The notes under the pieces are model-generated. The model saw only the letters and a program-made list of their open reading frames with translations, was not told the origin of the DNA and ran no database searches. Source: Oscillospiraceae bacterium (GTDB lineage: Bacteria; Bacillota; Clostridia; Oscillospirales; Oscillospiraceae). Taken from it: a stretch of DNA of 64,000 nt. This document shows, piece by piece, positions 25,687 to 35,821 of this stretch. A program made the position numbers and the translations under genes. Position 1 is the first letter of the stretch, and every line of letters starts with the position of its first letter. The DNA is taken from assembly GCA_017434755.1 (NCBI GenBank), contig JAFRER010000003.1, positions 248,001 to 312,000 on the forward strand. The letters are read 5' to 3'.

Positions 25687-26588
25687 TTGAAGAATGCCTC
25701 CGCAAAAGTCCTGCCGTCGAAAGGAATCAGATCATCGATCCCTTCCCCGACCCCTATGTATTTCACCGGAACGCCCAGCTGCTCGGATATGGCAAAGACG
25801 ATTCCGCCTTTAGCCGTTCCGTCAAGCTTTGTCAGGACGATTCCGCTGATCCGGGCGGATTCTAGGAAATGCTGTGCCTGTATAAGGCCGTTCTGGCCTG
25901 TCGTTGCGTCAAGCACCATCAGGGTCTCGACATCGGCCTCAGGCAGCTCTCTGTCGACCACACGGCGTATCTTTGAAAGCTCGTTCATGAGGTTCTGCTT
26001 GTTGTGAAGCCGGCCGGCAGTATCGATTATGATTATATCCGTACCGCGGGCTTTGGCCGCATTAATGCTGTCAAAAACGACTGCGGCGGGATCGCTCCCC
26101 TCCTCATGCCTGATAAAATCAGCGCCGGATCTCTCTGCCCAGATCGAAAGCTGTTCCGCAGCAGCTGCCCTGAATGTATCTGCTGCAGAGAGGAGGACCT
26201 TTTTCCCCTCGGCGGCAAAACTCGAAGCAAGCTTGCCGATCGTGGTGGTCTTTCCGACACCATTGACTCCGACCATCAGGATAACGGAGGGCTTCGTGTT
26301 GAGTTTCAGGGACGTATCACCTGAGTCGAGAAGCTTTGAAAGGATCTCAATGAGACCTTCCCTCGCCTCATATCCTTTTCTGAACCGTCGCTCCCAGGTC
26401 AGCTTTTTCATCTCGTAGATCACTTTATCTGCGACCTGTGCGCCTACATCCGAAACGATCAGAAGTTCCTCGAGATCATCGTAGAAATCCTCGCTGTCTG
26501 GACTGTAGTTCTGAAAGAGCTCCTCAAGCTCGGCAAGATTTGCTTTTGTCTTGGATAATCCGGAAAAGATCTTTTCAAAAAATGACAT
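25683..26588 (-). CDS. ftsY: signal recognition particle receptor FtsY
   Basis: A 301-residue SRP receptor GTPase: N domain (residues 1-95), then G domain with GVNGVGKTTTIGKLA, DTFRAAAAEQL, DTAGRLHNK and TKLDGTAKGG, ending FDGRTFAEAFF. It docks SRP-ribosome complexes at the membrane together with Ffh. It lacks the acidic A domain of E. coli FtsY, as is common in Bacillota. I choose ATG 26588 (GAGG, 7-nt spacer); a TTG two codons upstream is less likely. smc lies directly upstream. Confidence 0.96.
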   Translation of the reverse strand: MSFFEKIFSGLSKTKANLAELEELFQNYSPDSEDFYDDLEELLIVSDVGAQVADKVIYEMKKLTWERRFRKGYEAREGLIEILSKLLDSGDTSLKLNTKPSVILMVGVNGVGKTTTIGKLASSFAAEGKKVLLSAADTFRAAAAEQLSIWAERSGADFIRHEEGSDPAAVVFDSINAAKARGTDIIIIDTAGRLHNKQNLMNELSKIRRVVDRELPEADVETLMVLDATTGQNGLIQAQHFLESARISGIVLTKLDGTAKGGIVFAISEQLGVPVKYIGVGEGIDDLIPFDGRTFAEAFFK

Positions 26589-26590
26589 GT

Positions 26591-29500
26591 TCAATCCTCT
26601 GCTATATTCTGTGCTTCGTCTATCTCCAGCGGTAAAACAAGAGAGACGCCTTTTTCCTGCATGGTAACTCCGTAAAGCATGTCCGCAGCCTCCATCGTGC
26701 CCCGTCTGTGTGTGATCACGAGAAACTGCGTATCGGAAGCCATTGACGAAAGATAAGCCGCAAATCTTTCAACATTGGTCTCGTCGAGTGCCGCATCGAT
26801 CTCATCCATGATGCAGAAAGGTGTGGGTCTCACCTTCAAAATGGCAAAATACAATGCTATGGCGACGAAAGCCATTTCTCCGCCCGACAGCAGACTGATC
26901 GTTGAGAGATTCTTGCCCGGAGGCTGAACACTTATATCGATCCTGCTTTCAAGCACATTGTCCTCGTCCTCGAGGATGAGTGACGCTTTTCCGCCGGAAA
27001 AGAGATCTGAGATCACTTTCTTGAATTCCCTGTCTATCTCCCCGAACTTCTCAAGGAAGATCTCCTTCATCTGCCCGGTCAGCTCCGAGATCACACCAAG
27101 GAGCTCTGTCTTTGCTTTCAGCACATCATCACGCTGTTCCTTGAGGAACGAGTATCGGCTGTTCACTCTTTCAAACTCGTCTATGGCTCCGATATTCGGT
27201 GTGCCGAGTTCTGCGATAGAGGACTTGAGCGAGGAGATATCCCTGACAAGTCTCTGCATGCTTTCCACAGGCTCTCTCAGGGCAGAGGCCTGAGAATGGT
27301 TCAGTCCGTATATATCCCAGAGTTTGTCGATGATCTGCTTTTCTTCGCTCTCGGCCGCGTTCTTTTTCTGTTCGATCCTTGCAAGATTTCGCTCGAGATC
27401 GATGATCTCACCGCTCTTTTTCTGCGAGTCCGCATTGGCATCCGACTGTTTGTTTTCGAGTTCGAGCCGTGCTTTTCCGGTTTCTTCGATCTTAGACGAA
27501 AGGATATCCGCTTCCCTGCGAAGAGAAAGAATACTCTCATCTTCGTCGGCAAGCTTCTCTCTGATCTGTCCGATTTCGGACGTGACAGACTCTATTGCCT
27601 TTTTCCTCTGCTCGCTGTCGGATGACAGACTGTCAAGGATCAGGGCCATCTGGTCGATCGATGCGCTCACAGCGGTCTTTTCCGATTCGAATGCGGCGAT
27701 CCTGCTTGATATCCCGGCCCGTTCCTCAAGTGCGTTCTCAAGAAGGCACTTGATGTTGTTTATCTCCTCCGAGGCTTTATCCAACCGCTGCTTAAGAAGG
27801 CTTTGCCTGTCCTCGAAAGAAGAAAGCTCGGCTTTCAGTCTCTTAAGCTCGGTTTTTCTTGAGATAAGGCCGGTGTTCTTGGAGCTGCTGCCTCCGGTCA
27901 TGGAACCTCCGGGATTGAGGACCTGTCCGTCAAGCGAAACGACCTTGAATCTATTGCCGAGGCTGTTCGATATTCTCACAGCATCTGCAAGCGTTTCGGC
28001 GATGAGGACTTTACCGAGAAGATCAGCTGCTATCTGCGAATACTCAGGCGCAAAAGAGACAAGATCATACGCAATGCCGATGAATCCGCTGTCGGATACA
28101 GCAGGGACATCCGGTTCTGCTGCCCTGATCTTATCCAGCGGCAGGAAAGACGCTCTGCCCGCATCGTTTCGCTTGAGAAACTCTATGGCGCTCTTGGCGT
28201 CGTTCTGACTGTCCGTGACCAGATGCTGAGCTGCGGCACCCAACGCCGTCTCTATGGCAAGAGAGTAATCTTCCTCCGCGCCTATCAGGTCCGCCACGGT
28301 GCCTCTTATACCCTTCAGTGCACCTCTCCCGGATGCCCGGAGGATCTCTTTGACCGCTCTGGAATATCCCTCGAACTCGTTTTCCATCTCGGAGAGGATC
28401 GTGATGCGGTTTTCGATATTGATGCGCTCGGTCTCCGCAGAGGCTGTTTCTGCCGTCAGCGAGGCAAATATGCTCTCCCGGTTGGCAAGCTTCATACGGC
28501 AGCCGTTTATGACATTCGAATTGCTGTCAAGCAGTTTCTTCTGCTCTTTGACCGATTCTTCGAGCCAGTCGACCCTTCCTTTTGATTCGTTGATGCTGCT
28601 GAGGATCTCCCGGGATCGTTTTTCCTGCGATTCGATGTCAAGATCGAATTGTTTTATCTTTTCTTCGCTGTTCCGGATATCAGAGCTGAGACCGGACGAT
28701 ACCGCTTCATGCTCGGAGATTCTTGATCGGATGACGGAAAGCTCGGATCTGAGCTGTTCCGCTTCCGTTTCTTTCTGCCTTATCCTCCCGTAAATGCTCG
28801 ACGAGGAAGCATAAAGCGCCTCAAGATCTTTTTTCGCTTTTTCCAGCTCAATGCTTATTCGCTCATAGTCCGCGAGGACCGAACCGGAACGGTCATGGAT
28901 CTTATCCAGACTGTTCATCCACAGTGAGACCTCCTTTACGCGGAGATCATCACGAAGGAGAAGATATTTCTTCGCCGTTTCCGCCTGTTCACGAAGAGGG
29001 CCGACCTGCAGTTCGAGTTCATCTATCTTGTCATTTATCCTTACAAGATTCTCCTCGGTCTTTTTCAGCTGGTTTTCCGCTTCATCCTTTCTGTACCTGA
29101 AGCGGGATATCCCGGCAGCCTCTTCGAACACTTCCCTTCTGTCCGCATTCCGGTCGGCAATGATCTCCGCTATTCTGCCCTGACCTATGTTCGAATAGCC
29201 GTCCCGTCCGAGACCGGTGTCCATAAGGAAGGAATTGAGATCTTTCAGTCTGACAGACTCCCTGTTTATGTAATATTCGCTCTCACCGCTCCTGTAATAC
29301 TTTCTCGACAGCACGATCTCATCGGTATCATAGTCAAAGAAACGGGAAGAATTGTCTATGATGAGCGAGACCTGGGCAAACCCGAGCGCAGACCTTTTTT
29401 CGGTTCCTCCGAAAATAACGTCCTCCATTCTGGTCCCGCGCAGGGCCCTTGTGCGCTGCTCTCCGAGCACCCAGAGAACGGCGTCTGAGATATTGGACTT

Positions 29501-29608
29501 TCCGGAACCGTTCGGTCCTACAATCGCAACTATCTTTTTATCGAACGATAATCTTGTTTTCTCGGGAAACGACTTGAATCCCTGGATCTCAATCGCTTTT
29601 AAATACAA
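26591..29608 (-). CDS. smc: chromosome partition protein SMC (short-armed)
   Basis: A 1005-residue condensin ATPase. Walker A GPNGSGKSN is near residue 33, the Q-loop region and GQGRIAEII near 150, the flexible hinge at about 415-560 (GALKGIRGTVADLIGAE), the signature LLSGGEMAFVAIALYFA near 905 and Walker B CIMDEIDAALDE near 940. Long coiled coils join head and hinge. The protein is about 180 residues shorter than the roughly 1185 usual for Bacillota, and both arms are shorter by a similar amount, so the change is symmetric rather than a truncation. The start is TTG 29608 (MYLKAIEIQGFKSF) with an AGGT Shine-Dalgarno. ScpA/B are not in the window. Confidence 0.95.
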   Translation of the reverse strand: MYLKAIEIQGFKSFPEKTRLSFDKKIVAIVGPNGSGKSNISDAVLWVLGEQRTRALRGTRMEDVIFGGTEKRSALGFAQVSLIIDNSSRFFDYDTDEIVLSRKYYRSGESEYYINRESVRLKDLNSFLMDTGLGRDGYSNIGQGRIAEIIADRNADRREVFEEAAGISRFRYRKDEAENQLKKTEENLVRINDKIDELELQVGPLREQAETAKKYLLLRDDLRVKEVSLWMNSLDKIHDRSGSVLADYERISIELEKAKKDLEALYASSSSIYGRIRQKETEAEQLRSELSVIRSRISEHEAVSSGLSSDIRNSEEKIKQFDLDIESQEKRSREILSSINESKGRVDWLEESVKEQKKLLDSNSNVINGCRMKLANRESIFASLTAETASAETERINIENRITILSEMENEFEGYSRAVKEILRASGRGALKGIRGTVADLIGAEEDYSLAIETALGAAAQHLVTDSQNDAKSAIEFLKRNDAGRASFLPLDKIRAAEPDVPAVSDSGFIGIAYDLVSFAPEYSQIAADLLGKVLIAETLADAVRISNSLGNRFKVVSLDGQVLNPGGSMTGGSSSKNTGLISRKTELKRLKAELSSFEDRQSLLKQRLDKASEEINNIKCLLENALEERAGISSRIAAFESEKTAVSASIDQMALILDSLSSDSEQRKKAIESVTSEIGQIREKLADEDESILSLRREADILSSKIEETGKARLELENKQSDANADSQKKSGEIIDLERNLARIEQKKNAAESEEKQIIDKLWDIYGLNHSQASALREPVESMQRLVRDISSLKSSIAELGTPNIGAIDEFERVNSRYSFLKEQRDDVLKAKTELLGVISELTGQMKEIFLEKFGEIDREFKKVISDLFSGGKASLILEDEDNVLESRIDISVQPPGKNLSTISLLSGGEMAFVAIALYFAILKVRPTPFCIMDEIDAALDETNVERFAAYLSSMASDTQFLVITHRRGTMEAADMLYGVTMQEKGVSLVLPLEIDEAQNIAED

Positions 29609-29627
29609 AACTTTACCTCGGTATTGT

Positions 29628-30635
29628 TCAATCTGTTATTTCAACACGGATCTCATTATCTTCCGATGATGAGACGCTGATTCTTTCAAGTGAGAACTCA
29701 TTTTTCAGAATATTCAAATTCTGCCTGTGCTGGCCGATCATCTGGGAATGAAGTTTGGCGGGCCCTCTGAAAACGGCTGAACTGCCTTCCTGCACGCCCT
29801 TCAGCATAATCCGCATGCGGTCGAGCAGGATCCTGCTGCGGACCAGTTCGCCCAGCGCAGGATGGTACGCTCCTCCCGCCGCTTCGCCCGAACTGAGATC
29901 GTCAGTCGGGTTGAGCCCTATCCGGATGACTTCGATCCCGTTTTTTTCAAAGAGCGGAACGATCCGTGAACAAACATTTACAGCATCCTCGACCGTATGC
30001 TCTTTGTATCTCCCTGCTCTCCAGAGATCGTACAGTGCGGTGTCCTTTATGATGACCGTAGGATAGATTCGTACGCCATATGGCGCGATCCGGCAGATAT
30101 CCTCAGCAGTTTTTACAGACTTTTCCAAAGTGTCGCCCGGAAGTCCGGTCATCATCTGGATGACGAGTCTGAATCCGAAGCTTTTTACGAGCTCTGCCGC
30201 TTTGAAAACGTCCTTTGCTGTGTGGCCTCTGCCGGACTTGAGAAGAACTTCGCTGTCGAGCGACTGCGCTCCGATCTCCACTGTCCTTACTCCGTAGCTT
30301 TGCAGGCGTTCGAGTATCTCTGTGTCAACAGCATCCGGTCTTGTGGATACCCTGACGGACTCAAGAAAACCGCTCTCGATATATCTGTATGCAGCTGACA
30401 GAAGGGCTATCTGCTGTTCGGCAGGGATCGCGGTAAAGCTGCCGCCGTAAAAGGCAAGCTGAGGCTTGCCGCCGTCCGGGATCAGAGAAGCTGCCTCCTC
30501 GATTGCTTTTGTAACGTTCTCGGGGCCTGCCGGGATCAGCTGGCCGGAGATCTTTCTCTGATTGCAGAACACGCAGTTGTTCGGGCAACCGACATGCGGC
30601 ACAAAAACCGGAATGATGCGTTCACGGGCGCTCAT
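29628..30635 (-). CDS. radical SAM protein of the Elp3/MiaB-like class
   Basis: A 335-residue radical SAM enzyme. GCPNNCVFCNQRKISG supplies the CxxxCxxC cluster ligands near residue 17. LAFYGGSFTAIP is the GGE-like SAM-binding motif, and the later TIM-barrel strands VSTRPDAVDTEIL and VEIGAQSLDSEVL follow. This family commonly sits between rnc and smc in Clostridia. It resembles the Elp3 radical SAM half without the acetyltransferase domain, so an RNA-modification role is possible but not shown. Its ATG overlaps the rnc stop. Confidence 0.88.
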   Translation of the reverse strand: MSARERIIPVFVPHVGCPNNCVFCNQRKISGQLIPAGPENVTKAIEEAASLIPDGGKPQLAFYGGSFTAIPAEQQIALLSAAYRYIESGFLESVRVSTRPDAVDTEILERLQSYGVRTVEIGAQSLDSEVLLKSGRGHTAKDVFKAAELVKSFGFRLVIQMMTGLPGDTLEKSVKTAEDICRIAPYGVRIYPTVIIKDTALYDLWRAGRYKEHTVEDAVNVCSRIVPLFEKNGIEVIRIGLNPTDDLSSGEAAGGAYHPALGELVRSRILLDRMRIMLKGVQEGSSAVFRGPAKLHSQMIGQHRQNLNILKNEFSLERISVSSSEDNEIRVEITD

Positions 30636-31300
30636 GTCCGAATGGTCTCCAGCGCCTTCTCAGCTGCGGCCTGTTCAGCTTCTTTTTTGCTCTTTCCCTC
30701 GCCCGTTCCGACCACACTGCCGTTTACGGACACACTGAACACAAAGCGTTTATCATGATCGGGTCCCGATTGAGAAAGCATCGTATACTCGATCGCACTG
30801 CCGGCCTTTTTCTGAACGAGTTCCTGCAGTTCCGACTTGAAGTCATTGTGAGACTCTCCGGCGTTCATATCGGAGATATCAAGGACATGGCCGAAAACGA
30901 ATCTTTTTGCAGCTTCGATCCCGCCGTCGAGATAGATTGCCGCTATCAGAGCCTCGACTGTGTCCGCCAGAATGGAGACCCTGTTTCTGCCGCCGCTGCA
31001 TTCCTCGCCCTTTGACAGCCTCAGGTGATCGCCGATTCCAAGCCTGAGCGCCACAGGGTAAAGAGCGTGTTCGCTCACATTCTCGGCACGCAGCCTCGTC
31101 ATTTTACCTTCCGGCATGTCCATATAGGTGTTGTATAGATAATCAGCCGTTATCCATCCGAGGATCGAGTCACCGAGAAACTCAAGCCGTTCATAGCTTT
31201 CCGTTCCGTGCTCATTTGCGAAAGAGCTGTGTGTGAGCGCATTGTCAAGGAGCTTCCTGTTTATGAACTTATACCCTATTGCTTTTTCTAAGCTGTTCAT
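30632..31300 (-). CDS. rnc: ribonuclease III
   Basis: A 222-residue double-strand-specific endoribonuclease. The signature ERLEFLGDSILGW is near residue 37, the second acidic site is ADTVEALIAAIYLDGG, and the C-terminal dsRNA-binding domain spans about 150-222 (NDFKSELQELVQKK, ending GKSKKEAEQAAAEKAL). It processes rRNA and structured RNAs. The ATG directly follows the plsX stop. Confidence 0.97.
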   Translation of the reverse strand: MNSLEKAIGYKFINRKLLDNALTHSSFANEHGTESYERLEFLGDSILGWITADYLYNTYMDMPEGKMTRLRAENVSEHALYPVALRLGIGDHLRLSKGEECSGGRNRVSILADTVEALIAAIYLDGGIEAAKRFVFGHVLDISDMNAGESHNDFKSELQELVQKKAGSAIEYTMLSQSGPDHDKRFVFSVSVNGSVVGTGEGKSKKEAEQAAAEKALETIRT

Positions 31301-32311
31301 TTACTCCTGCTTAACTTTCATATAGTCGATATTGTTCTCTATATCGGAAATGATCCCCGAAGCGCTGAATTCTATTGCCTGTCTAATGGCAGCGAATATG
31401 CTTGCGGCGTTCGAAGAACCGTGCGCCTTGATGACAGGCTTGCTGATCCCGACAAGTGCCGTTCCGCCCACTTCATTGACATCGAGGCTTTTCCTCATGC
31501 CCTGAAGATCGTTCTTCAGCATTCCGGCTGCAAGCTTGTTGGTAAATGACTTGTAAAAGACTCCTTTGAGCTCCTTCAGGATATATTTTATCACGCCCTC
31601 TGCCGTCTTCAGAAGGATGTTCCCGCTGAATCCGTCAGAAACGATAACGTCCGCCTCACCGGAAAACACACCGGTCCCCTCAACATTGCCGACGAAGTTG
31701 ATCCTTTTCTCTTCGTGGGCTTTCATAAGCAGTTCATAGGCCTGATGCTGCAGTTCGCCGCCCTTTGAGCTCTCCGTGCCGATATTGAGAAGTCCGACGC
31801 GGGGATTGTCGCATTTCATCAGCTTGCTGGCATAGAACGAGCCCATATAGGCAAACTGGAGCAGGTATTCGGCCGTGCAGTCTACATTTGCGCCGCAGTC
31901 GATCAGCATGACGCCGTGCTCGCCCGCAGGGAGGACCGGTGCCAGAGCAGCCCTTCTGATCCCGTGTATACGCTTTACGGTCAGTGTTGCTCCGGTGAGA
32001 AGAGCACCGGTGCTTCCCGCGGAAACAGCGGCATCTCCGGCGCCCTCTTTGAGAAGGTTGAGAGAAACTGCCATGGAAGAATCCTTTTTCCGTCTCGTGG
32101 CAGTGCTGGGATCGTCTTCCATGGTGATGACGTCCCGCGCATCGGCTATCTCGATGCCTTTCATATCGATACCGGCAAGAAAGGAAGAGACGACTTCCTT
32201 TTTCCCGACAAGTATGATCTCCACTCCCAGTTCGTCTCTCGCTCTGACTGCTCCTTTGATGATCTCCTCGGGAGCGTTATCTCCGCTCATAGCGTCAACG
32301 ATTATCTTCAT
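31301..32311 (-). CDS. plsX: phosphate acyltransferase PlsX
   Basis: A 336-residue acyl-ACP:phosphate acyltransferase: IIVDAMSGDNAPEEIIKGA, SAGSTGALLTGATL, IDCGANVDCTAEYL and GFSGNILLKTAEG. It makes acyl-phosphate for PlsY in phospholipid synthesis, as a peripheral membrane protein. It overlaps trmFO by 17 bp. The usual acpP/fab neighbours between plsX and rnc are missing here. Confidence 0.96.
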   Translation of the reverse strand: MKIIVDAMSGDNAPEEIIKGAVRARDELGVEIILVGKKEVVSSFLAGIDMKGIEIADARDVITMEDDPSTATRRKKDSSMAVSLNLLKEGAGDAAVSAGSTGALLTGATLTVKRIHGIRRAALAPVLPAGEHGVMLIDCGANVDCTAEYLLQFAYMGSFYASKLMKCDNPRVGLLNIGTESSKGGELQHQAYELLMKAHEEKRINFVGNVEGTGVFSGEADVIVSDGFSGNILLKTAEGVIKYILKELKGVFYKSFTNKLAAGMLKNDLQGMRKSLDVNEVGGTALVGISKPVIKAHGSSNAASIFAAIRQAIEFSASGIISDIENNIDYMKVKQE

Positions 32312-33626
32312 TTTGGAAAACCTCCTTAGCCAGAAGCTGGTTGATTACAGACAAAGACCTTTCTGATATCTCTGCGTTTTTGTTGCGCTTGCCCTTCACT
32401 TTTCTTCCGAGGGGCGACAGGATGCCGAAGTTGATATTCATGGGCTGGAATCCGCCGACCGAACCGGACGACACATAAAGGCTCAGCGCTCCGATGGCGG
32501 TTTCCTGCGGGAAATCGACATGCGGAAGTTCTAAAACATCAGCCGCCATTTCTATCCCGGCGAGAAGACCGGATGCAGCAGACTCTATATATCCTTCCAC
32601 ACCTGTCATCTGCCCGGCAAATGCGATCCTCGGATCCGACTTCAGCCGGTAGTATCGGTCGAGCAGAAGCGGGCTGTTGATGAACGTGTTCCTGTGCATG
32701 ACACCGTATCGTACGAATTCGGCGTTTTTCAGCGCGGGGATCATGGAGAAGACCCTTTTCTGCTCTCCCCATGTAAGGTGGGTCTGAAAACCGACAATAT
32801 TATAAAGCGTACCGTCACGGTTGTCTTTTCTCAGCTGAACGACTGAATAGCACTCTCTCCCGGTATGGGGATCTGTCAGTCCGACGGGTTTCAGCGGGCC
32901 GTACCGAAGGGTGTCCCTTCCTCTTCTGGCCATCACTTCAACCGGCATGCAGCCTTCGAAAACCGCACCGTCGTCGAAGCCGTGGATTTCGGCTTCTTTT
33001 GCCTTGCTCAGTTCATCTACGAAAGCCTCATATTCTTCCCTGTTCATAGGGCAGTTGATATAATCGGCCGTTCCCTTGTTATATCTTGAGGCGAAAAATG
33101 CGCTGTCAAGATCTATGCTGTCAAAACTCACGATCGGCGCGACGGCGTCATAAAAATGCAGATCTTCAACGGGACACACTTCCGAGATCGCTCCGGCAAT
33201 TGCATCGGAACTCAGCGGTCCCGTGGAGATGATCACATTTCCCGTCGGTATGCTGTCCGCCTCTGCCTCGATAACGGTTATATTCCCGCAGTTTCTGATC
33301 TTATCGGTGATGTATTCGGAAAAAGCGTTCCTGTCAACTGCGAGCGCGCCGCCGGCAGCCACGCAGCAGCAGTCGGCACTTTCCATGATCAGAGATCCGA
33401 GACGACGCATCTCCTCTTTAAGCAGCCCGGCAGCATTTGTCAGTTCATTGCTCCTCAGAGAATTGGAACAGACGAGTTCGGAAAAGAGATCCGATGTATG
33501 CGCAGGCGTCTTTTTCGCAGGTTTCATCTCGATAAGATCAACGTGCAATCCTCTCTTTGAAAGCTGCCAGGCCGCTTCACATCCGGCCAGTCCCGCCCCG
33601 ATGACCGTAACGGACCGTTCGATCAA
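32295..33626 (-). CDS. trmFO: methylenetetrahydrofolate-tRNA-(uracil-5-)-methyltransferase TrmFO
   Basis: A 443-residue flavoenzyme. The FAD loop is VIGAGLAGCEAAWQLSKRG at the N-terminus, then EMKPAKKTPAH, LVCSNSLRSNEL and the C-terminal NINFGILSPLG block of the GidA-related fold. It makes m5U54 in tRNA T-loops using methylene-THF. The start appears to be TTG 33626, 6 bp after the topA stop. The topA-trmFO order is common in Bacillota. Confidence 0.94.
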   Translation of the reverse strand: MIERSVTVIGAGLAGCEAAWQLSKRGLHVDLIEMKPAKKTPAHTSDLFSELVCSNSLRSNELTNAAGLLKEEMRRLGSLIMESADCCCVAAGGALAVDRNAFSEYITDKIRNCGNITVIEAEADSIPTGNVIISTGPLSSDAIAGAISEVCPVEDLHFYDAVAPIVSFDSIDLDSAFFASRYNKGTADYINCPMNREEYEAFVDELSKAKEAEIHGFDDGAVFEGCMPVEVMARRGRDTLRYGPLKPVGLTDPHTGRECYSVVQLRKDNRDGTLYNIVGFQTHLTWGEQKRVFSMIPALKNAEFVRYGVMHRNTFINSPLLLDRYYRLKSDPRIAFAGQMTGVEGYIESAASGLLAGIEMAADVLELPHVDFPQETAIGALSLYVSSGSVGGFQPMNINFGILSPLGRKVKGKRNKNAEISERSLSVINQLLAKEVFQNEDNR

Positions 33627-33632
33627 ATACCA

Positions 33633-35810
33633 TCACTCTTTCTTTTTATCTGTTTTTTTATCGCTGCTTTTATTCTTTGCGGTGCCTGCTGTCTTTGTTT
33701 TTTTCTGATACTTTCTTTTTTCCTCCGGAACAAAATTCGAGCATTCCGGATTCACGCAGAATGATTTCAGCGGACCTCTTCCGCTCGGTTTGAACATGGT
33801 CTTTCCGCATGCCGGGCAATTGGAGGCAGTAGGCACGTCCCAGGTTATGAAACCGCACTCTGTTCCTCTCTCGCAGGCATAAAAGACATAACCCTTTTTG
33901 GAGGTCCTTTTCAGGATCTTCCCGCCGCATTTCGGGCATGCTCCGGGCATTTCAATGACCAGAGGCTTTGTAAACGTGCAGTCGGGAAAACCGGGACATG
34001 CGAGGAACCTGCCGAAGCGACCGTTCTTGATCACCATCTGTCTGCCGCACACATCGCAGAATTCACTGCTCAGTTCATCCGGCACTTTTATCCTGACGCC
34101 TTTCAGTCCGTCGCTTGCTTCTTCCAGTTCCTTTGAAAAGCCGCCGTAGAATTCTTTCAGAACACTTTTCCAATAGACTTTTCCGGATTCGACTTCATCA
34201 AGCTCCGATTCCATGTGATTGGTGAATTTCAGATCGACTATATCCGGGAAATGTTCCTTCAGGAGATCTGTTACCGTATCGCCAAGCGCTGTCGGTTTCA
34301 GGTATCTTCCGTCCCTGACGACATAATTGTGTGAGCTGATCGTAGAGATAGTAGGCGCATACGTGGAAGGTCTGCCTATGCCTTTTTCTTCCAGCGCACG
34401 AATCAGCGTAGCTTCCGTATATCTTGACGGCGGCTGCGTGAACTGTCTGTCCGGAATGAACTTTACAAGATCGAGCGCTTCGCCTTCAGACAGCGGAGGC
34501 AGTTTGGAGGTGATCTCGCTGTCATCGGAATCCTTTGCTTCCTCGTATACGGCAGTATAACCGGCAAATTTCAGTTCGGAAGAAGCGGCTTTGAACAGTC
34601 TGTCTCCGGCAGCGATCTCTACCGAGATATTGTTATAAACGGCATTCGCCATCTGGGACGCCGTGAATCTTCCCCAGATTATTCTGTATAGTCTGTACTG
34701 CTCCGGCGTCAGGTCTTTTCTTACAAGTTCCGGTGTCAGGTTGATATCAGTAGGTCTGATAGCCTCATGCGCATCCTGCGCCCCGGCTTTGGTTTTGAAC
34801 CTGCGCGGTTTGCCGGGATAATATTCCTTTCCGTAATGCTCCGTGATGAATGCGCCGGCCGCAGCAAGTGCCTCATCGGAGATCCTGAGAGAGTCCGTTC
34901 TCATATAAGTGATCAGGCCCAATGACCCTCTTCCGGATATCTCGACTCCTTCATACAGCTGCTGCGCAATCGTCATGGTCCTTTTAGGCGTCATGTTCAG
35001 CCTTCTGGACGCTTCCTGCTGCAGGGTCGAAGTAATGAAAGGCGGTGCCGGATTCTTCTGCTTCTCTCCCGGCTTTACGGATTGCACCCGGAATTCCGAT
35101 CCTTTTACGGAATCGATCACCCTGTTGACTTCTTCCTCGTTCTTCAGATCGGCTTTTTTCCCGTTTGTGCCGTAGTACCTGGCGTTGAAAGAACTGTCCA
35201 GTCCTTTTTTGCTGAGCCTTGCATCCAGCAGCCAGAATTCTTCACTGACGAACTCGTTAATCTCCTTTTCTCTGTCAGAAACGAGCCTTACCGCCACAGA
35301 CTGCACTCTTCCCGCAGAAAGACCCGATTTTACGGTCTTCCAGAGAAGCGGGGAAAGCTGATATCCGACGATCCTGTCAAGAACTCTTCTCGCCTGCTGC
35401 GCGTCAACAAGATTCTGATCGATCTCTCTGGGATTGTTTATGCTGTCCAGAATGACATTCCTGGTTATCTCGTTGAACGTGACCCTTTTTGCTTTTTCGT
35501 CCTGCAGCCCGAGAAGCTGTTTCAAGTGCCAGGAGATCGCTTCCCCTTCACGGTCCGGGTCAGTAGCAAGATAAACGAGGTTCGCTGAACCGGCTTCCTT
35601 CTTCAGGGTGGAGATCAGCTCATGCTTATCCTTGACGGGGATATACTGCGGCTCAAAATCATTGTCCAGATCCACGCCCAGTGTGCTCTTGGGCAGGTCT
35701 CTCAAATGGCCCATGGAAGCGACCACCTTATAGCCGGAGCCGAGATATTTCTCTATCGTTTTTGCTTTTGCCGGAGATTCTACGATTACAAGTTTTTTCT
35801 TTGCGGGCAT
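33633..35810 (-). CDS. topA: DNA topoisomerase I
   Basis: A 725-residue type IA topoisomerase. The TOPRIM domain starts KLVIVESPAKAKTIEKYLG with the acidic triad TDPDREGEAISWHL. The active-site region GLITYMRTDS carries the Tyr nucleophile. The C-terminus has three Cys4 zinc ribbons (CDVCGRQM, CPKCGGKI, CPACGKTM) and a Lys-rich tail. It relaxes negative supercoils. ATG 35810 with AGAGG 7 nt upstream is preferred over an in-frame TTG at 35825. Confidence 0.96.
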   Translation of the reverse strand: MPAKKKLVIVESPAKAKTIEKYLGSGYKVVASMGHLRDLPKSTLGVDLDNDFEPQYIPVKDKHELISTLKKEAGSANLVYLATDPDREGEAISWHLKQLLGLQDEKAKRVTFNEITRNVILDSINNPREIDQNLVDAQQARRVLDRIVGYQLSPLLWKTVKSGLSAGRVQSVAVRLVSDREKEINEFVSEEFWLLDARLSKKGLDSSFNARYYGTNGKKADLKNEEEVNRVIDSVKGSEFRVQSVKPGEKQKNPAPPFITSTLQQEASRRLNMTPKRTMTIAQQLYEGVEISGRGSLGLITYMRTDSLRISDEALAAAGAFITEHYGKEYYPGKPRRFKTKAGAQDAHEAIRPTDINLTPELVRKDLTPEQYRLYRIIWGRFTASQMANAVYNNISVEIAAGDRLFKAASSELKFAGYTAVYEEAKDSDDSEITSKLPPLSEGEALDLVKFIPDRQFTQPPSRYTEATLIRALEEKGIGRPSTYAPTISTISSHNYVVRDGRYLKPTALGDTVTDLLKEHFPDIVDLKFTNHMESELDEVESGKVYWKSVLKEFYGGFSKELEEASDGLKGVRIKVPDELSSEFCDVCGRQMVIKNGRFGRFLACPGFPDCTFTKPLVIEMPGACPKCGGKILKRTSKKGYVFYACERGTECGFITWDVPTASNCPACGKTMFKPSGRGPLKSFCVNPECSNFVPEEKRKYQKKTKTAGTAKNKSSDKKTDKKKE

Positions 35811-35821
35811 TTTAATTCCTC

